Origin: Gossypium raimondii
Lineage: Eukaryota; Streptophyta; Magnoliopsida; Malvales; Malvaceae
Direction of reading: 5' to 3'
Assembly (NCBI RefSeq): GCF_025698545.1
Contig: NC_068575.1
Span: 50,477,980 to 50,541,979 of the forward strand
DNA length: 64,000 nt
The notes under the pieces: model-generated
The model's input: the letters and a program-made list of their open reading frames with translations, nothing else
Database searches by the model: none
What the model was told of the DNA's origin: nothing
Shown: one piece after another, positions 36,376-48,100 of the stretch
Numbering within the stretch: the first letter of the stretch is position 1
Layout: each line of letters begins with the position of its first letter
Made by a program: the position numbers and the translations under genes

Positions 36376-39300
36376 CTAACAAGCCAATTGATCTCTAAAT
36401 GAGGAGATCTCTTCAAAAATGGGCAGTCTCTTTGATCTACCAGGGGCATATGCATTCATTAACAGCTCAAGCCCATTGAAAAACTCATCATCAAGTCCCA
36501 CAATATCAGACAACTCCAAAGGTGGCTGAATGGCTTTAACTTCCATTAACAATTCCCGAGCTTTATTCTTGGCTTTATCGTCCTCTGAACCTGGAATTTT
36601 ACCTTGCAATACATCTCCAAGGACCGAACCTGCATCATCAAACCTGCCTTGTTTGATCAAGCAAAGACCCAAGTTGCAGGCCTTGTTGGCATCCGGATCG
36701 ATCATCTGTGCTTTTCTATAAATCACCTCTGCCGTCAAGTAGTTCGATTTCTGCATGTAAGCCCACCCCAGATTTCCCTGTCATGCAAACGTGGAGGCCT
36801 TCGTCACCAATTAATTTTACTAACAACCTATGTAGAGAAAGTCAAAATGATACCAGTAATCTTGAAATTTCTTGCTTAACAGAAACTTGAAACTTCTTCC
36901 CATGGGAGCGAGCTGTCTTGGTTGGTTTTCCATTGAACACCTCTCCCTGGTATATTAATCTCAACTTTCTTTTTAATAATTCAATTTGCTCGTCTAATCT
37001 ACCACATTTCTACCAAATTCATTTATGATCATTCATCAATGTCATTGTATACGTACTGAATATGATGACAAGCCAACCACGCATTGAAAATTTGTGGAAT
37101 AAAAATGTATATACACACACCTTGTACAAGTCGATGAGAACATTGTCAAGTGACTCCTGTGCTTGTTTTGAGCAACGAGACCTGAAAGACTTGATAGCCT
37201 CAATGGCTTCTTCGCTTCGGTCGAGTTGCTTCATCACCACGGCCATGTCCTTTAGTGCACTGTCCACTCTATCCCCAGCATTTATCGCCTTCCAAAATAA
37301 TACTATTGCTGCTTCTGGATTCTTTTCTATCAGCTGCAACATTCAAGCCATACTTTAGAATTACGCAGTTCGAACCTCTCAAGATATAATAGTAGAAAAG
37401 GCTCACTATATACTAACACAAACTCGTAAAAGAGAACATTAAGTAATATAAGAACTACACAACAAACTCGATCGAACTCTGAGCTGCCAAGTTTAAAACA
37501 TGAAATCGAAAATTCCTTGGTTGTAACAATACTATTTTGAGTAATTATGAGTCAAAATTTTCAATATAAATAAAATGTGATTTATAAGTGTCAGTGGAGA
37601 AGGTAGTAGGAGACTGAAGAAAATTTAAAAGACGGATGTATTGAGAGATATTAATCCGAGGAATAGACTAAATTGTAATGTTTTACAAAATATTTGGGTC
37701 AAAGTGAGAAATTAAAAATAAAAAGTATTAAATTGAATTAATGGTGAAATATGTGAGGACATGAAGAACAATTTTACTAGTGAAAAATCTAGGAATAATG
37801 ATGATGGATAGATTTTTATGAATAAATTATAATATTGTATTATTATTGATATTACTATTATTAAATTTTATTATTATAATAATGATGATATTTTAAAAGA
37901 AAGATGGATAAGATTCCCCATCATCTTCTTCTCTTACATGTTAAAAGCATTTAGAAAGAATTTTTTTTTACAATTTAGTCCTCTATCATCATTAAAGGCC
38001 CTTTCAAGCTTGAAATCACTAAATTTTTACAGAAACCTTAGCTAAATAAAGTTGGCTATAATCTAATAAGCTTAGTTTCCAAGCTAGAAGTGGAGTATTC
38101 ATGTGTGAAGAGGAGAAAATGTAAATATTGTGAGGAACTAAGGTTTTAAGGTAATATTTTCATGATTTAATATATTGATTTAAGTTTTAAGGTTTTAAAC
38201 TAAACATGAGAATCACGAGGAACTAAGGTTTTAAGATAATATACTTATACTTATTTGAGCATGAAAATGTTATGAAATAAGTATATTGATTTCTCATGTT
38301 TTATGGAATTGCTATGAATTGAAGAAAAGACAAGGAAGAAGATGGAAGGAGTGTAGACAAGGGAGAAAAAGTAGATAAAGTTTGAAAAAAACCATAGCCT
38401 AATAAATATTTGTAAGTACTCTAAAATTCTTCTTACTTAAGTTTTTGAAATTTTATACTAAAGTAAATGTTAATGTCATGAATTTGAGTATTTGTAACTT
38501 AATAAATATGCGAATAATTCAAGAAAGTAGTAAATGAATATGGTTATTGTTGATGTGAATATATGTGTGGAGAAAAGGATTAAATTGTAAAAATGTTGAA
38601 AAGTTATATAGGACTATGAAATTATCAAACTTGTTTGTGTTTGTAATGAATATTTGGTTTATAATGATATTTAAGCTCTTGTAGATGGTATGCCATTGAG
38701 AACTCCTTAGCGTGTTGGTGAATTTAGCACTTCGGTGCTCATGTTTTAACACTATTACTGTTCGTGATAATCTAACACTTATATCCTCGTGTACTATATG
38801 ACTATATTTCGTATATCTTTCTTGTTCATTCAAATCTGCAATGAACAAAGTGATAAATGAATGATAATGTATGAAGAAAATGTGATAAATGAAATGATGT
38901 TATTTCACTTTATTGCCATGTCATCGTATCTTTAAGTGATTTTTAGTAATGTTTATTATGTTTATCATTTTAGTACTTATTTACCGATATACTATATTGA
39001 ATAAAGGTAAGTTGGAATTTTAAGTACTTACTAATCACTTTGAAGGCAAATTTTGAAGTGACAATCCTCCTCCTCATCTCATCCTCAAGTAAGGAGTGAC
39101 TTGTATGGAACTTAAATATTGATAATAGATTGACATATACATAGAACTAGAACCATATGAATTTTTATTGTGAAGTAATTAGGTGGTTCCAAAACTATGT
39201 TGAGCATGCCTAACATTATTTTGTGCCTTGGAAGGATATATTTAGGTGCTATATGAAGTTTTTGAATGTTAATTTAATTGAGTCCTAAAAATGTTTAAAT

Positions 39301-41167
39301 ATGTTATAAAATGTTTGAAAATAGTTTTGATTTATTTTAAGTATTTAAGTTATGTTTTGGATAATCTGTCTTTGGTCTCGCGCAATCCAACTTTTAGTGT
39401 TGCAATATTAGAGTCAATAGAGTAATATGTCTCCGGTATCGCATCATTAGTCATAAAAGTAATCTATTCTCGGTGTTGCAACATTAAGAGATCAATGTCA
39501 CGACATCAGTCAGTGTTGTGACACCTATTTTCTAGTATTGCAACTTTAACCTTCTTTAACTTGTTTTAAAGCCTCAATTTAACTTTATTTATAACCAGAC
39601 TCCAAAAAAATTTAGAAATGACTTAAATAACTTCAAAAGAGCTTATGATAAAACAAAGTTTTAAAATTGACGATCGAATTAAGTTGACATTAATGTTCAA
39701 ATGTGACACCCCTTACTCATGATGTAAGGGTACTTTTGAGTGGGTGAGAGGTGTTATATGAAACCTAGTAGCATGCTACTAAATAATTTACCCTTGAGAT
39801 TTCAATTTAGGCCAAAGGTTCATTTACTGTATACACTTGGCTCCCTATATTATAAACTGTGTGTGTGTCAACATCATGAGAGGGTTTGATTGAAGCCTTT
39901 TGAAGTGACAGAAGAAGAACGAAGAAATGGTGACTAATTATTCTATATCGGATCTATCTCTCCAAAGAAAGACAGTAGTTTCAACGCTAAGAAATACTCC
40001 AGAATTTTGGACCAAACACAAAGGGATAAGTACGATAATATCTTCATTCATCATCTATAAAGTTATTATGTTCATTAAATTAGTTTTATGTAAGAAAGAG
40101 GAGTAAGATTTCATAAATAGATCGACATATTAATTATAACATTTTCTTTTCTTCCTTACTAACTTTCTTCAATTATTAGGTTATTTAAGATTTAAAAAGT
40201 AAATTAAGTTTTTTTTCAAAATTTAATAAAAACATAAATATAACTTTTAAAAGAAATTAAATAAACATAAATTGGTTATTTGAACTTCAACAGAAGATTT
40301 GTAGATCTGCAGACAGTTTTTAGATCTCGAAGAAAACCGAAAAGGAAGACAAAACAAAGTCAACTGTTCATTGAGACGCTGCTATTAACCTTGTTGATTA
40401 GAGAAGAAAATTCATGGTGATCGATCTCCATGCAATATATATAATCATCACTTGAGTATGCGTGCATGCAGCTATGGTGCAGATCTTAGTTTTTTTTTTT
40501 TCATGAGATATACCATTAATATTCCTTGTTCTCTTCGTATTACAAACTTTTCTTACCATTTTTTTCCCGGAAAAAAAGAAGAGAAAATAAAAGAATTAAC
40601 AGCTGGCTACTTTATCCTTCAAACAACTAATTAATCCATAAAAAAGGAGCTGCAATTAATCCATAAAAACAACGATATTAAATGGATATATATGTTATAC
40701 GCAATTCGTCGTCAAAATTATCTTCATTAGCTTAATGCCAAGTATATTAACAAAACTTCAACAAAAAATAAGAAGAAATACGAATATTTTCCGGGTGCAA
40801 AAAAGGTTGTAACAGAGCTGAAGAAGCTCTAATGGTTTTTTTTTTTTCCAAAACAAAAGAAACTAATTAAGAAAATTAACGAAGTGAAGAAGAAGAAGAA
40901 GAAGAAGAAGAAGAAGAAGAAGAGCAAATCAAATCAATTCAAAGAAAATCAAAGCAAAGCAAAATAAACAGAAGGAAATTAGAGAGAGACCTGAGCATGT
41001 TTGGCTTTAACATAAGGAGAATCACCGTGAGGAACTTTATGAATAACATGATAAAGATCTTCTTCATTACTTGAGCTGCTACTGTTCTTCTTCATCTTCT
41101 TCATCATGGCGGTTCTCATTATCCTCATCTGCTGGTTGTGATTGTTGTTGGAACTGATGGAGTTCAT
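36376..41167 (-). CDS. SDI1: SDI1/SDI2-like TPR protein, 4 exons, 3.66-kb first intron
   Basis: Exons (5' to 3'): 40991-41167, 37121-37333, 36854-37009, 36376-36777. They total 948 nt, 315 aa, with all junctions in phase 0. Hallmarks of the MS5/SDI family are IHKVPHGDSPYVKAKHAQ (end of exon 1), NAGDRVDSALKDMAVVMKQL (exon 2, TPR), FNGKPTKTARSHGKKFQ (exon 3) and the TPR-like GNLGWAYMQKSNYLTAEVIY, ending in RLPIFEEISSFRDQLAC (exon 4). The length fits SDI1/SDI2 (about 300 aa) better than MS5/POLLENLESS3 (over 430 aa). Known SDI1/SDI2 are induced by sulfur starvation and repress glucosinolate synthesis by binding MYB28. Because cotton lacks glucosinolates, the role here is likely different, perhaps in sulfur storage. 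The first intron contains LTR-like debris and a GAA repeat. Confidence 0.93.
37560..39760 (+). mobile_element. Gypsy-type LTR-like debris inside SDI-like intron 1
   Basis: Non-coding sequence with phrases typical of plant gypsy LTRs. These include 'gcacttcggtgctcatg' near 38727, 'aagtacttactaatcacttt' near 39024 and 'gttgcaac/gttgtgacac' words at 39395-39545. A probable terminus, 'gagaggtgttata', is at about 39746-39758, preceded by 'tgtgacacccctta'. The end resembles that of the LTR fossil at the left edge of the window. It is old and fragmentary; no gag-pol frame remains. The left boundary is uncertain. Confidence 0.4.
40886..40923. repeat. GAA microsatellite near the exon 1 donor of the SDI-like gene
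   Basis: About 12 uninterrupted GAA triplets on the plus strand (TTC on the gene strand), about 70 bp inside intron 1 from the donor at 40990. Confidence 0.92.
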
Positions 41168-41597
41168 GGTTGGCTCCCACCCCTTTTTTCTCCTTCAATC
41201 TTACGTTTCTATTTTTTCCTTCTATATACAGTGTGAAGGTTTGGTTAAATGAAAAGATCATGTACCTAGATGACTTTGCCGCTATGTTCTTAATTTACAA
41301 CGCAACTTTTCCTACGACAAAACTGACTGCCACGTCCTTCTTTTAATTGCTGAAGGGAGCCACGCGCCACTTCACCCAAACGCAGTCAAATCCATCTAAT
41401 TTTTATATATATATTTAACGTGCATGATGTCATTTTTAAATTTCACAATACCAATAATATTTAATATTAATAAAGTTATAAAAAACATATATTCATAATT
41501 TATAGCATTCAACTAATTATTGATTTTCTTTTCTCTCATTACTCGCTTTCACCAATTATTTTTCCGTTTGACCATCATAATATGAATATTTGTATCA
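41168..41597. promoter_or_regulatory. Upstream region of the SDI-like gene
   Basis: Probable 5' UTR and promoter of the minus-strand gene. A TATA-like TATATA run lies at about 41405-41412. No clear sulfur-response element was identified by eye. Confidence 0.35.
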
Positions 41598-41605
41598 CTA
41601 ACAAT

Positions 41606-41816
41606 CAATCAATAGTGAAATCAAAAAAAATTTTTAAAACGATAAAATTAAATTGTAATTTATACGATAGTAAAATATAATTTTAAAGAATTAAATAAAA
41701 ATTTTATTATTTTAAAAGGGTTAAAGTATAATTTTATTTTTACTAAAATTGTCAAAATAGAAAAAAATTCATTTTAAGGGGGCGTGGCCCTTGCCAGCTC
41801 CCTAGATTCTCCCTTG
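41606..41816. mobile_element. hAT MITE family B, copy 2, perfect 8-bp target duplication
   Basis: A 211-bp AT-rich element starting CAATCAATAGTGAAATC and ending TAGATTCTCCCTTG. It is flanked by CTAACAAT on both sides (41598-41605 and 41817-41824). It shares 'aattaaattgtaattta', 'aaagtataattttatttttact' and the 'cattttaagggggc...ccagctccct' tail with the copy at 26933-27191. Its terminal inverted repeats are more eroded than in that copy. Confidence 0.82.
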
Positions 41817-41895
41817 CTAACAATAATGCTATCTTGTCCACAAAAGAAAAGATCAATAATATTTTTTTAACAATTTTATTAAAAGTTTTAGTCAT

Positions 41896-42042
41896 ATTTT
41901 TTTGACACAATGTTTAGAATTATCCATAACCGCTCCCAACCCAAAACTAAAATGATAATGCGCTTTAGTGCATTCAAACCCATGTCCTCTTGCATTAGTA
42001 ACAATATCCATACTAATCAAATTAAGACTCAATCGACAACAA
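41896..42042 (-). mobile_element. SINE, copy 1
   Basis: On the minus strand it runs from an 'attagtatggatattgttac' head to a tail of eight A's (T-run 41896-41903). A promoter-like 'gggtttgaatgcactaaagc' block resembles a tRNA-type B box, followed by 'gcgcattatcatttt'. Two further copies lie at 57250-57400 and 57599-57723. The shared block, A-tail and size near 150 bp indicate a tRNA-derived SINE. Confidence 0.7.
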
Positions 42043-43720
42043 TAATATTATCTATACTATATATAGATTATTGAAATTAAATTTATTATAATAATATTTC
42101 TATCTTATTATTTTTATAAAAATTAAATAAAACAATTGAAAATCACCACTTAAAAAATTGAATGCTTAAAATTAAACCAAAACTAATAAAAATTAATTCA
42201 CAAGTATCATACTACTTGACATAATAAAAACTCTACTAGGTTTAATATGATGAAATATGTCTTAAATATTATTTTTGAAAGATTATATGTATATTAACTT
42301 TTAAAGCTATAAGTATTATTATCTTCATAAATTTTATAACTTTCATTAATTCGTGATACTAATTTAATTAAAGGTTTAAATAATAATATAGAGTATATAT
42401 ATACGATGTGGGTGATAAAAATATTTATTTTTTAAATTTACTTAATAATTATTATTGGTGCAATCACTACACCAAAAATTGTTTATAAACTTATTAAACA
42501 TGTATTCAATTTTAGATATGTTATTTTTAATTTTTAATTTTAAATTTTAATAAAGTATGAATAAACAAAATATCATCAAAACAATAATTATTTAACAAAA
42601 TAAATTAAAAGAAATTCAACTGAGTTGATCACGGATTATAACCATGATTATAGAATAGATATTAAAAATAAAACCAAGTACATCAGGACTGAATAATGGA
42701 CCAAAGATAATAAATTATGAATGTAGCCATTTTTCCGGACTGTGTTCATTAACATGAATGCTCTTGTTTTCTTTAGGTACAATATTATCGTTTCTCTTGA
42801 GAAAGACGACATTAAGAAACAAGACAAACAATAAAAATGAACAATCTCAGTATTTTCATTCTACTTTTTGTTCGATGTTTGACTTATGTTAGCTGTGCTA
42901 GCTTTACCTGACCGTCTTTTTAGACCGACGTTGAGCCCAACTTACTGGATATTATAACAAACTAATATCAATTTCTTTTTTTTTTTTGAAGGAACAAACT
43001 AATTTAAATTATTTTACACAATAATTATCAATTATTTATAACACATTATTTTTTATGATTATGAAGAGTTCGGAATTTATAATTATCCATTCTAAAAATA
43101 TTGTTTTTAAAGTTTGACATTTATTGTGCAACTTTGCACCAACACTTTGATATTTAATGTACAATTTTGAAATTAATTAATTAATTTTATATATAGAAAA
43201 TATATTTAGTACATGTAAATTAAAAAAAATCATAGGATGACATGTGGTTGCAGGGTACAATAAAAAATAATAAAAAGAAAAAAAACACTTAGTAATTTTT
43301 TAACTCGACTTATGAAATTAAGAAAAGGTGCATTACTAACCATGATGTGTAACATGGTGGTTACTTATCTTGTCTCTTAATAATGTGGTTAGAGGTTCAA
43401 TCTCCACTTGTGAGGATGAAGCACATTTTGTTAGTTCAATTAATCAAGAGGGAGAGGTGAAATGGCTTTTAAAAAGAGAGTATAGAAAAATGAACATAGA
43501 AAAATAAAGCTCACAAGTGTATGAAAGAAAAATATGAAAGTATTTGGCACGAAGGTTGTTGATTCATCTTTTTGCTTGAATATTTTTTCTAATTGTTGCA
43601 GGACCTTTAAAAGCTAATATTTATATCCTCTAATTTATTTCCAACCGTTGTGATTGTTGAGAAAATAAATAGAGCCATTGGGGATGAAAATATCAGATCA
43701 TTAAATTTACCTGTAACAAA
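42043..43720. other. AT-rich intergenic sequence
   Basis: Long very AT-rich stretch with no open frame of interest, no RNA gene and no element ends I could define. A poly-T run lies at 42977-42988. Confidence 0.4.
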
Positions 43721-44078
43721 AAGTATCGATACTTTTTCTATGAGTATCAATATTAATAGCATTTAATACCTGATTCAGTGACTGTTAAAGTTAGTTTACA
43801 ATGATACCAAAGATGATTTATCGATACCGGTAAAAAGTATCGATATATTTTAATGGGTATCGATACTTTTTCATTGTTCGAAAGATCATAAAACATAATG
43901 CAAAATGATATCAATATAAACAATGGTATCGATAAAATTCAAAAGGTATTGATATATTTTGAAAGGTATCGATACATATTGTTTTTGTTCAATTTTTATT
44001 CAATTCAATGAGCAAATTTGGCATCGATAAAAATGGTATCGATAAAAGTCATATTGGTATCGATACTTCTTGTAGGGA
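43718..44078. repeat. Clustered ATCGATA palindromic motif array
   Basis: TATCGATA or close variants occur about ten times within 360 bp, for example near 43724, 43820, 43840, 43858, 43929, 43968, 44023, 44037 and 44060. They are often preceded by AAAAGG or GG and followed by CTTTTT. Spacing is irregular. Such word-dense leaders are seen in some plant LTR retroelements, so this may be part of an old fossil, but no ends or genes are visible. Confidence 0.65.
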
Positions 44079-45140
44079 GCAGTTTTCAATTGATTTAAGA
44101 TTGTTTCAATCAAGTTCAAGAATTTAAAATCGTTTTGAACTTTGATCAAAATATTCTAAGTGTTCAAAACATTTTCTAAGATGTTTGAAAGTCTTGAATA
44201 ATTTTATGCTTTGAACTTAATAATTTCTTTGTTAAAATAATTTTTATTCAAAAATATTTTTTGTTTGTTATATCAAAATAATTTATCAAATAATTCATGA
44301 TAATATGATTTGAAATTAAAAGCAAAAGAAAAATAGAAAATATTGTTGAAGAAGTTGCAATCAAGATAGCCAAATTAGGGTTAATAAGTTGTGATTCATA
44401 CAGACAGTTTAGAGGTGGTCAATGTTTTTCAAGATAGACAAATGACGGATTCAACCTCGGCTTTGATGAGAAGAACTTATTAACTACTACAAACTATGGA
44501 TTAATGGAGCATCAGACACGTACCAAGAAAGAGAAATCAAGTGGTTGATTGCATAGTTAAGAAGATTTCTATAGGATAATTGAAGTGCAAGTATTTGAAG
44601 ATGAACCTAAGCAGCTTGAAGCAGGATTATATGCCGATAAAGTTAATGGTTTTTAGTATATGATGGTTTAATTTAATTTTTTCTGCATTATTTTTCACAC
44701 CAAAAAAAAAGTTATGTTTTAGGGTCAAAGATGTTTTAGGATAAAATAATCACAAATCTGGCATTACCATGCTAAAACGTTTTTCTTTTCCTGTAATAAC
44801 ATCAGTGAAGATAGACCAAAAGTTTTTACTAGTTTAAGCCTTGTGTTGGTTTGGTTTTCCCTGCATATTTCTTTTCTTTTGAAATCAAACAAGCTGGGTT
44901 TTATTTACTAATTGCTTAAAACAATACAAACAAAAAATAGCCTAACAGATAGATCGACGGGCCTACCATGAAAATAATAAGACTAACACCTAACCCATAG
45001 CCAGAAAAGAAAATAGATTTGAAAAAAAACCAAAGGATATGATTTTCCTACCCAACCACATTTAATGCAGAAACCGCGCTTTCAAATCAACACTTTTCAA
45101 AAAGTAGACGGTTTCGGCTTCCAAGGAACCAAACCCCATT
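44079..45140. other. Intergenic sequence, possibly retroelement debris
   Basis: AT-rich. 44343 onward ('tgttgaagaagttgcaatcaa') could be the head of an old LTR-like piece, but no matching terminus or coding remnant is visible. No gene seen. Confidence 0.3.
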
Positions 45141-45187
45141 TCCAATCTGACGTTCCTCGTCCCTTTTAATTCCCTGCACACCCCATT

Positions 45188-48100
45188 TCAGTCTGGTTCA
45201 CGCTGTCTCTCCGCCTCCATTCTCCGCACGGTGAAGTAGGGGACTCCTCCATACATGTAAGTTGGTTCCTCTCTTTTTAGACTCATATTAGCTAAAACAT
45301 GGGCTAGTTGATTTGCTACATTGTTTGTGTGTTTGAATCGAATCCATCCAAACTGTTGTGAAATCTGATGAATATCTCTGATATGAACCCCAATCTCTGA
45401 TCTATCTATTTGATCTGATTGACATATCTTAATGATAGTTAATGCATTACCTTCTATTATTACCTTTGACCACCCTATTTTTGTACTTGTTTTCACTGTC
45501 CATAAGCATGCAATGGCTTCCGCAGCAAAAGGCGAGCCAACATTCGGGTGAAAAACTGCTCGTGAAACCAGAACCTCACCATGGGAGTTTCTTGCTACTA
45601 TGCCAGAGCACGATCTAAAGCTCTCTTTCTCAAAGGCACCATCAAAATTGATTTTAACAATCGATCCAGTTGGGGGTCTCTATTTGGCCTTCGTTCTACT
45701 CCTAATATACTGCCTAACCTCCGTATCATCTAGTTCCCTCAAATACCAGCCAATAGTATCTGAGATATCCTTTCCAGACTTTTGCTTTCTCTCATGTACT
45801 GTTTTATTTCTTTCAGACCAAAGAGTCCATAGAGCACATCCAAACATTCGACTCTGATGTTGAGAGCTTTCCGCAAAAACTCAAGTAGGCCAATCCAAGT
45901 ACTCCAAATCTGGCCTATTCAAAACCTAGATTACTCCTAAACAGGTCCAGACTTCTATTGATGTAGGACACTTTTTAAAGACATGGTCCACAGACTCCAA
46001 TTCTCCCCCACACCGAGGACATCCTATATTCACCACCAATTTTCTTTGTCTCAAATTTGGGAAAATAGGAATAAATTTTCTTGCAATTTTCTAGATTGTA
46101 ATTTTCACTTTAGCTGGTAGCTGTAAGTTCCACAGCTTCTTATAGAAAGCTTCAGTAGCGGTCTGTAATGCATTAAAATTAGGGCCAAAGTTGCTTACTT
46201 GTAATAGTTTATAAGCACTGCGGATAAAGAATTCACCCAACGGTTCGCCTTGCCACACCACTAGGTCGTCATGACGCTCCTTTTCCAAGGGAATCTGTAA
46301 TATCCTGCCCGCATCTCTTTCCGAGAAGGTATTGAAAATTACTTCCCATTTCCATTCTCTGCTAGTTTTATCAATCAAATCTGCAACAAAAGATACATCA
46401 TGACTTTGCATGTTATCACATAATCGATATTCAACTGAAGCTGGAATCTAAGCATGCTCGGAAATTAAAATATTGTCCCCCGAACCAACCTTCCATCCAA
46501 AACCATCTTGCAAAAGACCTCTTGCTACCCATATACTCTTCCACGAATAGGATGGTTGGTTCCCTAAACATGCGTTTAAAAAATCAGAATCAGCAAAATA
46601 TTTTGCTTTTAACACGCAAGTTAATAAAGAATCAAGACGATTTATCAACTGCCATCCTTGATTTTAGGGGTGAGTAAAATTCGATTCGACTCGAAAAAAT
46701 TAAAAAAAAATTTGAATTTCGAGTTCGAATCGAGTTGAGTTTTCGAATTCGAATAATTCAAATAATTCAAATAATTCGAATATTAAATTATAATATTTTA
46801 CATTTTTATCCCTATGTCCCAAATCTTTTTACTTTTCCCTTAAAACTTTTACTCCTTTCTACTTTTGTTCAAAACTTTTACTCCCCTCCCCTCTCAACCC
46901 CCAATTTACCCAAAATTTATTTCCCATCAAAATTTTATTCTTCCATTTATTTTTTTTCAAAATTTTACTCTCAAAAACTCTCAAAACTTTTTATTTTCTC
47001 CCAAAATTTTTACTCTTTCCCACTTTTCCCTAAAACTTTTATTCCATTCTCATCCCACCTCCCATTTATCCCAAACCCTCCCCCCCTAATTTTTTTTTAA
47101 ATATTTTTCTTCCAAAATTTTACTCTTCCTGTTTACTTTCCCTCAAACTTTTATTCCTCAAAATTTTTTATTTTTCCCCTAAATTTTTACTTCTCACCCT
47201 TTACTCTCAAATAAAAATCAAAATTATCCAAAAAATCACTAAACATAAATAGTAATAATTTTATTTATATCTACTATTTATATTATTAAATTAAATTTTA
47301 CATTTTATATTATTTATATTATTGAATTATTTAGTCATATTGAATATTTATATTAAAATTGAATTATTAATTATGCCATAAAATATTCATGTTAAAATTT
47401 TATATTGGTATCAATTTCATATTTTATTTATAAAATAACTTTTATTAAAAATCATATTTTAAAGTTAATATATATTTTTAATTCTAAAATGCATAGTGAC
47501 AAGAATCTGAAGATAATTGAAATAACTAAGCAAGCAAAGAAGCTAATCAATATATAAAAAATTAATAAATAAATTATGAAGTGATGAAAGTTAATAAAAA
47601 ATTTGATTAAGGTGGACAAATTTTATTACGATGGGTGACAATGGTTACAAGGACCTAAAATTATTTTTTAAAATTTAACTCGAACAAATATATTCGATTC
47701 GATTCGAATTCCATTTCACTCGACTCGATTCGAGAAAACTTTAAATAAAGTTAGGATGATAAAATGAGATTCGAAAATTCGATTAACTCGAAAATTTTCG
47801 ATTCGATTCGATCGAATGCTCATTCCTACTTGTTTTGCCAATAGGGCAATATTGAATTTCTCAAAGCTGTGAAAACCCATACCTCCATCTTCTTTCAACT
47901 CACATAGCCGAGACCATTCACACCAATGTATTCCTTTTTTTTCCTGTCCCTTTTGCTATCAGAACCGTGCCATGATACTATTTAATTCCCTACATAAAGT
48001 TTTGAGTAGTAAGAAACATGCCATAAGTTGGATTGGTTTGCAATACCAACTTTATAAAAACTTCCTTACCCCTTCGAGACATGAACTTCAAATTCCATCC

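Noticed and set aside
45188-45496. RNase H-like frame as an independent host gene
   Set aside because: It lies in order after RT and zf-RVT pieces on the same strand and has the family's LINE C-terminal arrangement.
46735-47100. 121-codon plus-strand frame rich in Phe, Pro, Ser
   Set aside because: Lies in the pyrimidine-rich centre of the nested hAT element; low complexity.
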